Positions 1 through 7,904 of a DNA stretch of 64,000 bases are shown here, piece by piece; position 1 is the first letter of the stretch; the number at the start of each line of letters is the position of its first letter. Under the pieces are notes generated by a model that worked only from the letters and a program-made list of their open reading frames with translations, ran no database searches and was not told where the DNA came from. The position numbers and the translations under genes were made by a program. Origin of the DNA: Porticoccus sp. W117 (GTDB lineage Bacteria; Pseudomonadota; Gammaproteobacteria; Pseudomonadales; Porticoccaceae); the NCBI RefSeq assembly GCF_030341905.1, contig NZ_JATAAF010000006.1, positions 62,001 through 126,000 on the forward strand, in the 5' to 3' direction.

Positions 1-39
1 TTGTTCGGTTTTTTCCTGGCCGCTTTCGTGCTCAGACAT
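1..39 (-). CDS. flhB: Flagellar export protein FlhB, N-terminal fragment
   Basis: Only the first 13 codons are in the window; they read MSEHESGQEKTEQ, which matches the usual FlhB opening (a short acidic stretch followed by GQEKTE). FlhB is the substrate-specificity switch of the flagellar type III export gate in the inner membrane. It follows fliR on the same strand, the normal gene order, but the junction is stretched by a palindromic repeat of about 100 bp. The rest of the gene lies beyond the left edge, so completeness cannot be judged. Confidence 0.8.
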   Translation of the reverse strand, partial: MSEHESGQEKTEQ

Positions 40-60
40 GGAAAACCTCTTTGGGGTTTG

Positions 61-157
61 AAGTTAGACGTTTGACGTTCGACGAGCAGCGTTCGGTGGC
101 ACATACCAACATCGCTGCGTTTTCGTCAAACATCAAACGTCGAACGTCCAACACGTC
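61..157. repeat. Heptad palindrome 1 (fliR/flhB junction)
   Basis: Left arm at 61-84 reads as 7-bp units GTTAGAC, GTTTGAC, GTTCGAC; right arm at 124-157 reads GTCAAAC, ATCAAAC, GTCGAAC, GTCCAAC. The arms are imperfect inverted repeats around a loop of about 40 bp. The right arm overlaps the fliR stop codon (156-158). It has the same design as nine other elements in this window that use different unit sequences. Confidence 0.75.
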
Positions 158-947
158 AAGGCGCATTCGCCGCCTCCATCGCCAGCATATCCTGAACATT
201 GGCAAACGCATCGGCAAACAGGCTAACCAACTGTGGCAACAGCGCGGGCAAGCTGAACAGCAACAGCACAAAACCTGCCAGCAAGGTAACAGGAAAGCCC
301 ACCGCAAAAATATTCAGTTGTGGCGCAGCGCGGGTCATTACTCCGAACGCCAGGTTCACCAGCAGCAGCGACACCATCACCGGCACCGCTATCAGCACAC
401 TGCCTACAAACATAAAACTGCCCCAAGACACCACCTGCCAGATATAGTCCGACGACAGTGCCGCACCACCTACCGGCAACAGATTGAAGCTCTGCACCAG
501 GGTTTCAATCATCACCAGGTGGCCATCCAACGCCAGGAAAACTAGGGTGGTAACCACCATAAAAAACTGACTAAGTACCGGTACCTGCACGCCGTTTTGC
601 GGATCTACTGCCGAGGCGAACCCCAAGCCCATACTCATGGCAATATTCTGCCCCGCCATCACCACCGCACCGAACACCATCTGCAAAATAAAACCCATGG
701 AGGCACCAATGAGCACTTGCTGAACAGAAATCAGAATGCCCTCAGGCGATAGTGGGTCAACGGGGGGAGCAGGAGGTAAATAGGGGTAAAGCATCCAGGC
801 AATAACCAGAGTCGCAAATACACGAATGCGCACAGGAATGGTTCGCGACCCCAGCACTGGTGTCGCCAGCATCATGGCACTGAGGCGGATAAAGGGCCAA
901 AACAGGCTGCCTACCCAAGTGAAAATTTGTGTGCTGGTTAGTTCCAT
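156..947 (-). CDS. fliR: Flagellar export gate protein FliR
   Basis: A 263-residue, strongly hydrophobic protein with about six membrane segments, the usual size for FliR. It begins MELTSTQIFTWVGSLFWPFI and contains the family-typical stretch AMSMGLGFASAVDPQNG near residues 105-120. FliR joins FliP and FliQ in the core of the flagellar type III export gate, inside the MS ring. It follows fliQ in the normal order, but about 180 bp of nested repeats separate the two instead of the usual short gap. The stop codon lies within the arm of a heptad palindrome. Confidence 0.93.
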   Translation of the reverse strand: MELTSTQIFTWVGSLFWPFIRLSAMMLATPVLGSRTIPVRIRVFATLVIAWMLYPYLPPAPPVDPLSPEGILISVQQVLIGASMGFILQMVFGAVVMAGQNIAMSMGLGFASAVDPQNGVQVPVLSQFFMVVTTLVFLALDGHLVMIETLVQSFNLLPVGGAALSSDYIWQVVSWGSFMFVGSVLIAVPVMVSLLLVNLAFGVMTRAAPQLNIFAVGFPVTLLAGFVLLLFSLPALLPQLVSLFADAFANVQDMLAMEAANAP

Positions 948-961
948 GGCGAAGCCATGGT

Positions 962-1131
962 GTGAGACGGAAGATGTGAGACGGGAGACGAAAAAGCGCA
1001 GTTCATTGCACTTGTCATCCTGAGTGCAACGAAGGATCTCGCACTTCGTAACAAGGTAAGAGATTCTTCGCTACGCTCAGAATGACGATGGTGCGGGTTT
1101 GCGTCTTTCATCTCCCGTCTCCCATCTCTCA
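962..1131. repeat. Heptad palindrome 2 (fliQ/fliR junction) with nested repeat
   Basis: Left arm 962-991 is built of GTGAGAC, GGAAGAT, GTGAGAC, GGGAGAC; right arm 1103-1131 of GTCTTTC, ATCTCCC, GTCTCCC, ATCTCTC. The right arm ends exactly on the fliQ stop codon (1129-1131). A second, unrelated palindromic repeat occupies the loop (1014-1086). Confidence 0.75.
1014..1086. repeat. Dispersed palindromic repeat, GTCATCCTGAG type
   Basis: Begins GTCATCCTGAG and ends CTCAGAATGAC, with complementary GAAGGATCTC / GAGATTCTTC segments inside. A better conserved copy is at 43739-43810 and a half copy at 42461-42496. Repeats of this type are found in intergenic regions of many bacteria. Confidence 0.8.
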
Positions 1132-1398
1132 GCCGATAAGGCCCGGTATATCCATAAACAGGTTTTCCGTAAACGACACCCAGACTTCCAGCATCCAGGG
1201 GCCGGCAACGGCAAGAGCCACGGCCAGGGCAATCAGTTTGGGAATAAAGCTCAGGGTCATTTCCTGAATTTGGGTAGCGGCCTGGAGAATACCGATAAGC
1301 AACCCGATACCCAGTGCAGACAACAACAGCGGTGCCGAAATCATCACCGTCAGGTAGAGGGCGTTGCGGGCCAGATCCATTACCGATTCAGGGGTCAT
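1129..1398 (-). CDS. fliQ: Flagellar export gate protein FliQ
   Basis: An 89-residue protein with two hydrophobic segments, the exact size class of FliQ. It starts MTPESVMDLARNALYLTVMI and contains GLLIGILQAATQIQEMTLSF, typical of the family. FliQ forms the four-copy outer part of the FliPQR export gate. It lies 9 bp after fliP in the same direction, so the two are almost certainly cotranscribed. Its stop codon is supplied by the end of the adjacent heptad palindrome. Confidence 0.95.
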   Translation of the reverse strand: MTPESVMDLARNALYLTVMISAPLLLSALGIGLLIGILQAATQIQEMTLSFIPKLIALAVALAVAGPWMLEVWVSFTENLFMDIPGLIG

Positions 1399-1407
1399 AG
1401 AAAAAAC

Positions 1408-2175
1408 TCATGTATAAAAACTCGATGCCAGTGTGCCAATAATCAACGACCAGCCATCCACCAGCACAAACAGCATGATTTTGAACGGCAGGGAAATCAG
1501 GATGGGCGACAGCATCATCATACCCATGGACATCAGCACGCTGGCCACCACCAAATCGATAATCAGAAAGGGAATAAAAATCATAAAACCAATCTGAAAA
1601 GCGGTTTTCAGTTCGCTGGTCACAAAGGCGGGCAGCAGCACACTGAAGGGGGCGTCTTCCGGTTTTTCCAACGCTTCTATGCCTGCCATTTCTGCAAACA
1701 TGGAAAGGTCGTTCTCGCGGGTTTGGTTGAGCATAAATTCCCGCAGCGGCACGCTGGCAGCCTGCATGGCTTCGGTAAATGGCATCTGCTCTTCCATGTA
1801 GGGCTTGAGGCCCGCATCGTAGGCGCGCTCAAACACCGGCGACATGATAAAAATACTGGTGAACAGTGCCAGCCCTACCAAAATCTGGTTAGACGGCGTA
1901 GTGGTGGTGCCCAGTGCCTGGCGCAAAATAGACAGCACCACAATAATGCGGGTGAAGGAAGTCATGGTGATCAGCGCGGTGGGCAACAGGCTGAGCACCG
2001 TCATAATCAGCAGAATCTGGATGGGCGTGCTGTAGGTTTCGCCACCCTCTCCGTCCGGCTTCACGGTAAGCAGCTCCAGCCCCTGCTCCGCCGAGGCAAA
2101 CCCTGCGCTGGTAAACAGGGGCAATATCAGCAGCGTGAGAATAGTCAGGCTGCGCAATATCAAAGCGCGATTCAC
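1408..2175 (-). CDS. fliP: Flagellar export gate protein FliP
   Basis: A 255-residue protein with an N-terminal signal-like hydrophobic segment followed by the conserved FliP core: [20 protein letters not shown] near residues 88-107, [15 protein letters not shown] just after it, and a C-terminal transmembrane block with SMGMMMLSP. FliP is the central five-copy subunit of the type III export gate. Its start overlaps the end of fliO by 4 bp, which implies translational coupling. Confidence 0.96.
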   Translation of the reverse strand: MNRALILRSLTILTLLILPLFTSAGFASAEQGLELLTVKPDGEGGETYSTPIQILLIMTVLSLLPTALITMTSFTRIIVVLSILRQALGTTTTPSNQILVGLALFTSIFIMSPVFERAYDAGLKPYMEEQMPFTEAMQAASVPLREFMLNQTRENDLSMFAEMAGIEALEKPEDAPFSVLLPAFVTSELKTAFQIGFMIFIPFLIIDLVVASVLMSMGMMMLSPILISLPFKIMLFVLVDGWSLIIGTLASSFYT

Positions 2176-2804
2176 GACTTTTCTCCCTTGCCCAGGTGGC
2201 TGAGAATGGCGCCAAAATTCAGCCCGGATGCATTCCCTTCTTCCACCTCTACCACTGGTTCATCAAACACATGCAGCGTCGCCACCCGCCCGGTAGACAC
2301 CCCCAGCAACATTTGCGTGGTGCCCACTTGCACCAGCACCGCGCGTTCGCGAGCGCCCAGACTCATAGCTCCCAACACTTGCATATGGTTGCCACTGCGG
2401 CCGGGCAGGCGATTAAAACGTTTCACCAACCAAGCCAGCGCCGCAAACGCCACCAGTACCACCAACAGGCTGGCCACCAGTTGCATTACGTAGCTGCTGT
2501 TGGGGGATGTATTGTTTGTGGCAAGAGGGCTGGAGCGTTCGATTTTTGCTGGTTTTGCTTGTTCAACGATTGTTTGTTGTGCGGATTGAGGGTCGTCTGT
2601 CTCAGCTTGTGCCAAAACAGTATTTGTAGCCAACAGCAGGCAAAGGGTAAGAGCTGTAATCAGTTTTGTAATTCCCGTCATTGCGAGGAGCCGCAGGCGA
2701 CGCGGCAATCTCCTGAAATCGGAGTACATGGCAGGAGATCGCCGCAGTCGCTGCGCTCCTTCGCGATGACGATTTACGATTGGAGTCGGTACAAAACAAA
2801 CCAC
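2172..2804 (-). CDS. fliO: Flagellar biosynthesis protein FliO with repeat-derived N-terminal segment
   Basis: The C-terminal half fits FliO: one membrane segment ([20 protein letters not shown]) followed by a cytoplasmic FliO domain ([20 protein letters not shown]). Upstream there is a signal-peptide-like stretch ([20 protein letters not shown]). FliO assists assembly of the FliP ring. The longest frame begins at a GTG two bases after the fliN stop and runs in frame through a 96-bp dispersed palindromic repeat (2676-2771), giving an arginine-rich stretch at residues 12-43. The alternative start is the ATG at 2681, which is itself part of the repeat and has no clear ribosome binding site. Gene identity is firm; the start is uncertain. 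Confidence 0.82.
   Translation of the reverse strand: MVCFVPTPIVNRHREGAQRLRRSPAMYSDFRRLPRRLRLLAMTGITKLITALTLCLLLATNTVLAQAETDDPQSAQQTIVEQAKPAKIERSSPLATNNTSPNSSYVMQLVASLLVVLVAFAALAWLVKRFNRLPGRSGNHMQVLGAMSLGARERAVLVQVGTTQMLLGVSTGRVATLHVFDEPVVEVEEGNASGLNFGAILSHLGKGEKS
2676..2771. repeat. Dispersed palindromic repeat, CGTCATTGCGAGG type, inside the fliO reading frame
   Basis: A 96-bp element beginning CGTCATTGCGAGGAGC and ending CTTCGCGATGACG, with internal complementary GGCAATCTCCTG / CAGGAGATCGCC segments. It lies in frame between the GTG after fliN and the FliO signal-like segment. A half copy of the same family is at 6172-6222 and a related element at 11163-11255. Confidence 0.85.
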
Positions 2805-2806
2805 AG

Positions 2807-3256
2807 TTATTGCATCGACTGAAAACGGCTAGCCGGGGACACCACGTCGGTCAGCCGCACGCCAAACTTGTCGTTGACCACAACCACTTCGCCACGGGCA
2901 ACCAGCGTGCCGTTGATCAACACATCCAGTGGTTCTCCCACCAGGCGATCCAGTTCCACCACAGATCCGGGGTTGTACTGCATCAGGTCGCTGACCGGCA
3001 CCTGAGTGCGGCCAATCTCGACAGTGACCTTAACCGGAATGTCCAGAATGGCCGCCAGGTTGACGTCGCCTCCCGTCCCCGCAGAGGGCTCCGAAGACAG
3101 ATTGGAAACATCTTCTGGCTGATAGGCTTGAGCCTCATCCGCTGGCTGCTGTCCGGCATCGGCGCTGGCGGCGGATTCCGGTTTGGCTTCCGCTTGCTTA
3201 TTGTCGTTACCTTCCTGAGCCAGTACGTCTGGATTGCCATCCACTTTATCGTTCAT
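2807..3256 (-). CDS. fliN: Flagellar motor switch protein FliN
   Basis: A 149-residue protein with an acidic, low-complexity N-terminal half and a C-terminal FliN (SpoA) domain: ILDIPVKVTVEIGRT, LMQYNPGSVVELDR, GEPLDVLINGTLVARGEVVV, FGVRLTDVVSP. FliN is the lower C-ring protein and normally binds FliM. Here it starts only 19 bp after fliL, at the place where fliM is expected. The domain is complete and nothing suggests a FliM-FliN fusion. Confidence 0.95.
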   Translation of the reverse strand: MNDKVDGNPDVLAQEGNDNKQAEAKPESAASADAGQQPADEAQAYQPEDVSNLSSEPSAGTGGDVNLAAILDIPVKVTVEIGRTQVPVSDLMQYNPGSVVELDRLVGEPLDVLINGTLVARGEVVVVNDKFGVRLTDVVSPASRFQSMQ

Positions 3257-3275
3257 GGTTTTCCCAATGGTCAGA

Positions 3276-3827
3276 TCAATTTTTTTGCAGAATAAAGTCG
3301 GTCAAATACACTTCTTCTACGCCACCGCCTTCGCCGGCGCGGATAATTTCCTGCACTTTGTCCTTGATGGACATACGCAGAGTTTCCTGCCCTTCAGTCG
3401 TGGAAAGTTGCTCGTAACTGTGGGCACGCAACAGCGACAATACTTCGTGGAGAATGGCGGCTTTGTTGTGATTGACTTTGTCCACCTGCATTTGGTCATA
3501 GGACATGACCGAGGCTTTCATACGCACGAAGCCGTAGTCCTGCAGGTTGGAAATAAACTCTTGGCCCAGGTCGTAGTAGATTGGCTCCGGCAGTGCCTCG
3601 GCAGGTTGTTCTTCAGTAGCGCCTTCTTCCGCCGACTGCTCAGCGGCCACTTCTTCACCCTCGGCCGCTGGCTCAGACTGGGGCAACATAAACCAGGCAG
3701 CACCGGCACCCAGCGCCAATGCCGCCACCGCAACAATAATAATTAACATCATATTGCCGCCGCTTTTTTTCTCTTCCGCGCCAGCGGGGGCTTCACCCAA
3801 GTCCAGGTCGGGGTTTGCATCTGCCAT
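3276..3827 (-). CDS. fliL: Flagellar basal-body-associated protein FliL
   Basis: A 183-residue protein with one N-terminal membrane segment (MMLIIIVAVAALALGAGAAW), a linker rich in Glu and Ala, and a periplasmic FliL domain ending in VEEVYLTDFILQKN. FliL surrounds the stator and supports torque. It opens the block fliL-fliN-fliO-fliP-fliQ-fliR-flhB and has a sigma-54 site upstream. The usual fliM does not follow it. Confidence 0.93.
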   Translation of the reverse strand: MADANPDLDLGEAPAGAEEKKSGGNMMLIIIVAVAALALGAGAAWFMLPQSEPAAEGEEVAAEQSAEEGATEEQPAEALPEPIYYDLGQEFISNLQDYGFVRMKASVMSYDQMQVDKVNHNKAAILHEVLSLLRAHSYEQLSTTEGQETLRMSIKDKVQEIIRAGEGGGVEEVYLTDFILQKN

Positions 3828-3903
3828 TCAGGTACTCCTCAACAAAAAATATCCTCGCCCGACAGCGAGGGGGATTGAACGCCCGGTTACTATTCTGTTG
3901 CAC

Positions 3904-3919
3904 AGCAATAGTTATGCCA
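3904..3919 (-). promoter_or_regulatory. Putative sigma-54 promoter of fliL
   Basis: On the minus strand the site reads TGGCATAACTATTGCT, with GG and GC exactly ten bases apart and a good match to the TGGCACG-N4-TTGC consensus. It is about 75 bp before the fliL start, leaving room for a leader of about 65 bases. Confidence 0.75.
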
Positions 3920-4000
3920 GACAATTTTTTTCTTTTGTTTCAATAGATTAGAAAGTCGACACTATTAACTGTCGAAGTTTTGACGGGCTGTAGTTGTTAC

Positions 4001-4032
4001 AAAAAAGCCCTGCCGACAGAAAATCGGCAGGG
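4001..4032 (-). terminator. Intrinsic terminator downstream of ggt
   Basis: The stem CCCTGCCGA / TCGGCAGGG (4008-4032) is followed on the minus strand by CTTTTTTG. It is the second of two tandem terminators after ggt. Confidence 0.75.
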
Positions 4033-4087
4033 TTAGGTTAACGCGGAGTTGGGTGTGATTCTGGGGATTAGGTCGTACTTTTTGAAA

Positions 4088-4252
4088 GGCTACGAGCAGC
4101 GGGCTTCGGGCTACGAGCAGATCGAGGGAAGCACTGCATTCTGAGTGCAAAAAAACCTCCTCACTTGCGGTAAGTGAGGAGGCTCTTAGATTCGTTCAAA
4201 ATAATAGATTGGCACAAGCTGCTCGTAGCACGCAGCTCGCAGCCCGCCGCTG
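4088..4252. repeat. Heptad palindrome 3, downstream of ggt
   Basis: Left arm 4088-4120 is made of GGCTACG, AGCAGCG, GGCTTCG, GGCTACG, AGCAG units; the complementary right arm is 4218-4252. The right arm ends 3 bp from the ggt stop codon. A strong intrinsic terminator (4148-4182) lies in the loop. Unit sequences match elements 55168-55390 and 56884-56954. Confidence 0.75.
4148..4182 (-). terminator. Intrinsic terminator downstream of ggt, inside a heptad palindrome
   Basis: Perfect 11-bp stem CCTCCTCACTT / AAGTGAGGAGG with a 5-base loop (4156-4182), followed on the minus strand by a run of eight T. Confidence 0.85.
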
Positions 4253-4255
4253 TTT

Positions 4256-6019
4256 TTATAACCCCAACGTCAATGCATTCGGCCTGCGAGAATCAGACGC
4301 CCCCAGGAAGTAACCATCCTTCACCATAATGGATTGAGTACTGCCCATGGTGCGGGTCATTTCCACGTTGTGGCCTTTATCCAGCAGCAGTTGCATGGTG
4401 TCGCGGTTAAAGCCCGGCTCCACTTCCAGCAGGTCTGGTATCCACTGGTGGTGAACCCGACGTTCATAGGTGGCCTCGGCGATGTTCATATCGTGGTCCA
4501 CCACATTAACGATCATCTGGATCACCGAATTAATAATGCGGCTGCCGCCGGGGCTGCCCACCGCCATAAAGGGTTTGCCGTCTTTCAGAACCAGGGTGGG
4601 CGATTGCGAGCTCACCGGGCGCTTGTGGGTTTGCAGGCGATTGGCGTGACTGGCGGAAAAGCCTTCCGCTCCGGGAATACCGGCGCGCACGGAAAAGGTG
4701 GAAATCTGGTTGTTCATCAGAATCCCGGTGCCAGCAATGGTGTGGCCAGTGCCGTAGGAGTTGGCCAGGGTGTAGGTGTTGGATACCGCGTTGCCCTGAT
4801 TATCGACAATGGAATAATGGGTGGTGTCTGGACTCTCTGTGGGCAGCTGATCACCCTTGAGTTCAGACGACGGCGTAGCCCGCTCCATATCAATGCCTTT
4901 CGCCAATTTGTTGGCGCGAGCTTTATCCGTTAACCAGGCCACCGGCACATCGTAAAAGTCTGGGTCTGCCATATGCAGGCCGCGATCCGCAAAAGTGCGC
5001 TTCATGGCCTCTACCATCACGTGAACGGCTTTGGCGGAGATGCCCCACTCATTGACAGGAAAACTCTCCATAATATTGAGCGCTTCCACAATGGCGACAC
5101 CGCCGGAACTGGGTGGCGGCATGGAAACAATATCGTAACCGCGGTAGCTGCCAGTGATTGGCTTGCGCCACTTCACTTCGTAAGCGGCCAAGTCCTGCAT
5201 ATCGATATGGCCGCCGTGGCGTTCCATATCGGCGACAATTTTTTTGGCAATAGCGCCTTTATAAAAAGCGTCGGGACCATGTTTGGCGATTTGTTTGAGC
5301 GACCAGGCCAGGTCTTTCTGCACCAGAATTTCGCCGGGCTGGTAGGGCAAACCACCCTTTTTGTAATAGGCCTTTGCGGTGGCGTCATTTTTCAGCAACC
5401 AGCCACTTTTTACCGACAGCAGCTGTGCCAGGTCGTAGTTCACCGGAAAGCCTTTCTCCGCCAATTCAATAGCGGGGGCCAGTAGTTGTTTCCAGCTCAA
5501 CTTGCCACTGCCATAGCGTTCCCAAGCCGCGTGCATACCAGCCACGGTGCCCGGTACACCCATGGCGTGCCAGTATTTTGCCGATTCCACATCCTTGCTG
5601 CCATCCTCGTGGAGGAAGTGCTGGGCAGTGACACCACTGGGAGCCATTTCCCGATAATCCAGCGCGGCGGATCCACCTTTTTCCGTAGAGTGCAGCACCA
5701 TAAAGCCGCCGCCGCCCAGGTTACCCGCCCGTGGCAAGGTCACCGCCAGAGCAAAACCCACTGCAACGGAAGCATCTATGGCATTGCCGCCGGCCTTGAG
5801 AATATCCAGGCCCACCTGAGTGGCCTCGGCGTTCTGGCTGGACACCATACCGCGACGCCCCACCACCGGGTGGAATACGTCTTCGTAGCGAACAATACCC
5901 ACGTTGCCCATATTGTATGGGCCGTGGCTAACTTCGCCGGCGGGAACGGAAGAGCCTGCCGATACCGGCAAGGCAATGGGCAGGGACAACAGCAGTGCCC
6001 TGAACAATGGAAACAACAT
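4256..6019 (-). CDS. ggt: Gamma-glutamyltransferase (glutathione hydrolase)
   Basis: A 587-residue protein with a signal peptide (MLFPLFRALLLSLPIALPVSA) and a full gamma-glutamyltranspeptidase domain. It matures by self-cleavage before a threonine nucleophile, here Thr399 in DTTHYSIVDN, and carries conserved segments GGNAIDASVAVGFAL, NLGGGGFM and SPTLVLKDGKP...GSPGGSRI. It hydrolyses gamma-glutamyl bonds of glutathione in the periplasm. It has no known flagellar role, yet it lies between fliK and fliL in the same direction. It has its own tandem terminators, which suggests an independent unit inserted into the flagellar block. Confidence 0.95.
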   Translation of the reverse strand: MLFPLFRALLLSLPIALPVSAGSSVPAGEVSHGPYNMGNVGIVRYEDVFHPVVGRRGMVSSQNAEATQVGLDILKAGGNAIDASVAVGFALAVTLPRAGNLGGGGFMVLHSTEKGGSAALDYREMAPSGVTAQHFLHEDGSKDVESAKYWHAMGVPGTVAGMHAAWERYGSGKLSWKQLLAPAIELAEKGFPVNYDLAQLLSVKSGWLLKNDATAKAYYKKGGLPYQPGEILVQKDLAWSLKQIAKHGPDAFYKGAIAKKIVADMERHGGHIDMQDLAAYEVKWRKPITGSYRGYDIVSMPPPSSGGVAIVEALNIMESFPVNEWGISAKAVHVMVEAMKRTFADRGLHMADPDFYDVPVAWLTDKARANKLAKGIDMERATPSSELKGDQLPTESPDTTHYSIVDNQGNAVSNTYTLANSYGTGHTIAGTGILMNNQISTFSVRAGIPGAEGFSASHANRLQTHKRPVSSQSPTLVLKDGKPFMAVGSPGGSRIINSVIQMIVNVVDHDMNIAEATYERRVHHQWIPDLLEVEPGFNRDTMQLLLDKGHNVEMTRTMGSTQSIMVKDGYFLGASDSRRPNALTLGL

Positions 6020-6171
6020 AATCTATACCCTCAAATTATTGTGGGCATAGCAAATCATATGGTGATAGGTATTTCCAGTGTTATGGCAGGTAACTACCTC
6101 GGTTTTGGTAAACCCCGGATGGATGTATCTATGTGCGATCATTCTGAGCGCAGCGACATAACCTCCCAAGT

Positions 6172-6222
6172 CGTCATTGCGAGGAGATTTTCTTATAAGA
6201 GAAAGGCGACGCGGCAATCTAG
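6172..6222. repeat. Half copy of the CGTCATTGCGAGG dispersed repeat
   Basis: Begins CGTCATTGCGAGGAG and ends GCGACGCGGCAATCTAG, the same segments as the left half of the element in fliO, with a short unrelated insertion in between. Lies in the ggt-fliK intergenic region (6020-6357), which otherwise holds only repeats. Confidence 0.7.
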
Positions 6223-6242
6223 TGGCACTAAATTCAAAGAGT

Positions 6243-6336
6243 CGTCATCCCCGCGCAGGCGGGGATCCATTGTGAATACGGCACTAAAGCCAGAAGGTAC
6301 GGCGGTCTATGGATGCCCGCCTTCGCGGGCATGACG
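6243..6336. repeat. Dispersed palindromic repeat, CGTCATCCCCGCGCAGG type
   Basis: Left segment CGTCATCCCCGCGCAGGC, GGGGATCCA; right segment TGGATGCCCGCC, GCGGGCATGACG. A second, better conserved copy is at 55231-55323 and a short hairpin with the same core is at 18027-18050. It ends about 20 bp from the fliK stop and could act as a 3' stem-loop. Confidence 0.82.
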
Positions 6337-6357
6337 GTAAGGCAATTCATTTGCAGG

Positions 6358-7635
6358 CTAGATATAGGTATCCACCAAACCATTTACCGTGCGCGTAACG
6401 GTTGTTTCAGTAACATCTTCTGGGCCCATATCGGCTACGGAAAACTCACCACCACGGCTGTGTTCACCAGACTCTTTCCCTCCTGCCATGGTTTGCTGTT
6501 GAGAAACATTGGCATCCGCCAGCTGCAGGCCATTTTCACCAAACATTTCACGTAACCTGGGCAGTGCCGCTTCCAGCGCTTCGCGAGTGGTGGCATTTTG
6601 AGCAAAGAAGGTGACGTTGGTACGTTCACCGTCATTGTTCAACCTGACTTCGATAGAACCCAACTCCGGCGGATTGAGACGAATCTCAGCACGCTGGTTG
6701 CCCCGCTCCACCATCACCTGCAGACGACTGCCTACTTCCTGCGCCCAACCGGGTTCACCAAGGGGAGTATTGAGTGAGACAACCGGCCGCGCTGCGTTGG
6801 CTTCTGTAGAGCCCAACGTCTGTGCCCCGGACACCAGCGAAGCCACCGATGCCGTTAACGACGAATTACCACCACCGGCAGACTGGGCGGTGCTCTCAGC
6901 CGCAGAACCCAAAATTGCAGAAAAACGCCCGGCATCCGCCAGTGCTTTCTCTGGCTGCAAGGTATTGGCTGGCAACTCAAGGCCAACTTTTGCGGGCAGC
7001 TCCTGCTGAGACGCCAAAGCTGCGCGGTTCAGACCCGGCTCTACCGCCTGGGGTAGCGGTTTTGACACGGCCTGACGAGCCATGTCCGATGCAACCGGCG
7101 GCAAAGGATCGCCGCTTTGCGGCAAATTGGTTCCCACAGCAGGCACACTGGCGCTGGTCAGCAATATCTGCTGCTCAGCACCTTCACCCGCAACAGGTAA
7201 GGCATCTGTCGAAACCTGCGGCTGGGTACTGGAAACCACCACTTCCTCCCCGGCCTGCAGCCGTTCCGCCAGCTGCTGCAACACCGCCTGCTGATATTCG
7301 CCAGCCACCACACCGGGTTCTCCATCCTCAGCCAAGCCAGTTGCCAGTGGCAGCACAGCCTCTGGCATCGCATCGCCACGGAACTGCGCAATATCACGCA
7401 ATTCCTGGGCTGTATGGGTTTTCGATGGTGTCGCCTGTGGTTTTTCAGCAGCGGTATTTTGTGGTGTTTGCTTGCTTGCCGGGGGCTGGCTTTGATCCAG
7501 CTGCTTCAAATGTTTGGCAAAGGATTCACCGCCCTCTGACGGCAGGCTTTCAGAAGCGGGGCTTACGCCACTACCCGCGCCACTGCCCGTGGCTTTGCCT
7601 GCGGTTGGCACAGCGTTAATTTGGGGTGCATTCAT
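6358..7635 (-). CDS. fliK: Flagellar hook-length control protein FliK
   Basis: A 425-residue protein with a long low-complexity N-terminal part rich in Gln, Ala, Pro and Ser, and a conserved C-terminal FliK domain (about residues 290-390) containing QRAEIRLNPPELGSIEVRLN and TREALEAALPRLREMFGENG. FliK measures the hook and switches export specificity through FlhB. It normally follows fliJ; here 20 kb of accessory DNA separates them, and fliK has its own sigma-54 site. ggt follows downstream instead of fliL. Confidence 0.93.
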   Translation of the reverse strand: MNAPQINAVPTAGKATGSGAGSGVSPASESLPSEGGESFAKHLKQLDQSQPPASKQTPQNTAAEKPQATPSKTHTAQELRDIAQFRGDAMPEAVLPLATGLAEDGEPGVVAGEYQQAVLQQLAERLQAGEEVVVSSTQPQVSTDALPVAGEGAEQQILLTSASVPAVGTNLPQSGDPLPPVASDMARQAVSKPLPQAVEPGLNRAALASQQELPAKVGLELPANTLQPEKALADAGRFSAILGSAAESTAQSAGGGNSSLTASVASLVSGAQTLGSTEANAARPVVSLNTPLGEPGWAQEVGSRLQVMVERGNQRAEIRLNPPELGSIEVRLNNDGERTNVTFFAQNATTREALEAALPRLREMFGENGLQLADANVSQQQTMAGGKESGEHSRGGEFSVADMGPEDVTETTVTRTVNGLVDTYI

Positions 7636-7706
7636 ACAATCACTCCACAGTCATAAAACATTGGCCGCCGGCTCTATTGCCGCCTGCCACCATTCCATTG
7701 GTGTTT

Positions 7707-7723
7707 TGCAAAACCCGGGCCAA
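7707..7723 (-). promoter_or_regulatory. Putative sigma-54 promoter of fliK
   Basis: Minus-strand TTGGCCCGGGTTTTGCA keeps GG and GC ten bases apart and matches the TTGC half of the consensus. It is about 72 bp before the fliK start codon, so fliK need not depend on readthrough from fliJ. Confidence 0.7.
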
Positions 7724-7904
7724 TCTCTTCGTAAAGAAAAAATTGCAGCTACTCATAGACATAACTCATAGCTGTATAACGTCTCGGAATTGCAATGACA
7801 CTGCCATCTGGATAGAGTGATTTGTCGCCTTGCCACATGACCCCCTGGATGATTGTTTCGGCAGGCACCCAGTGCAGTTAGGGGTATCAATAAGGCAACT
7901 CTAT

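Noticed and set aside
51-545. Open plus-strand frame of 164 codons opposite fliR
   Set aside because: It is antisense to a clear FliR, has a His/Gln-rich composition typical of shadow frames, and begins in a palindromic repeat.
1099-2493. Long plus-strand frame of 464 codons opposite fliQ and fliP
   Set aside because: Antisense to two conserved flagellar genes; the product is rich in His, Gln and Arg with no domain, a usual shadow pattern in GC-rich genes.
2807-3256. FliN as a FliM-FliN fusion compensating for missing fliM
   Set aside because: The N-terminal part is only an acidic low-complexity stretch of about 75 residues with no FliM chemotaxis-binding or core motifs.
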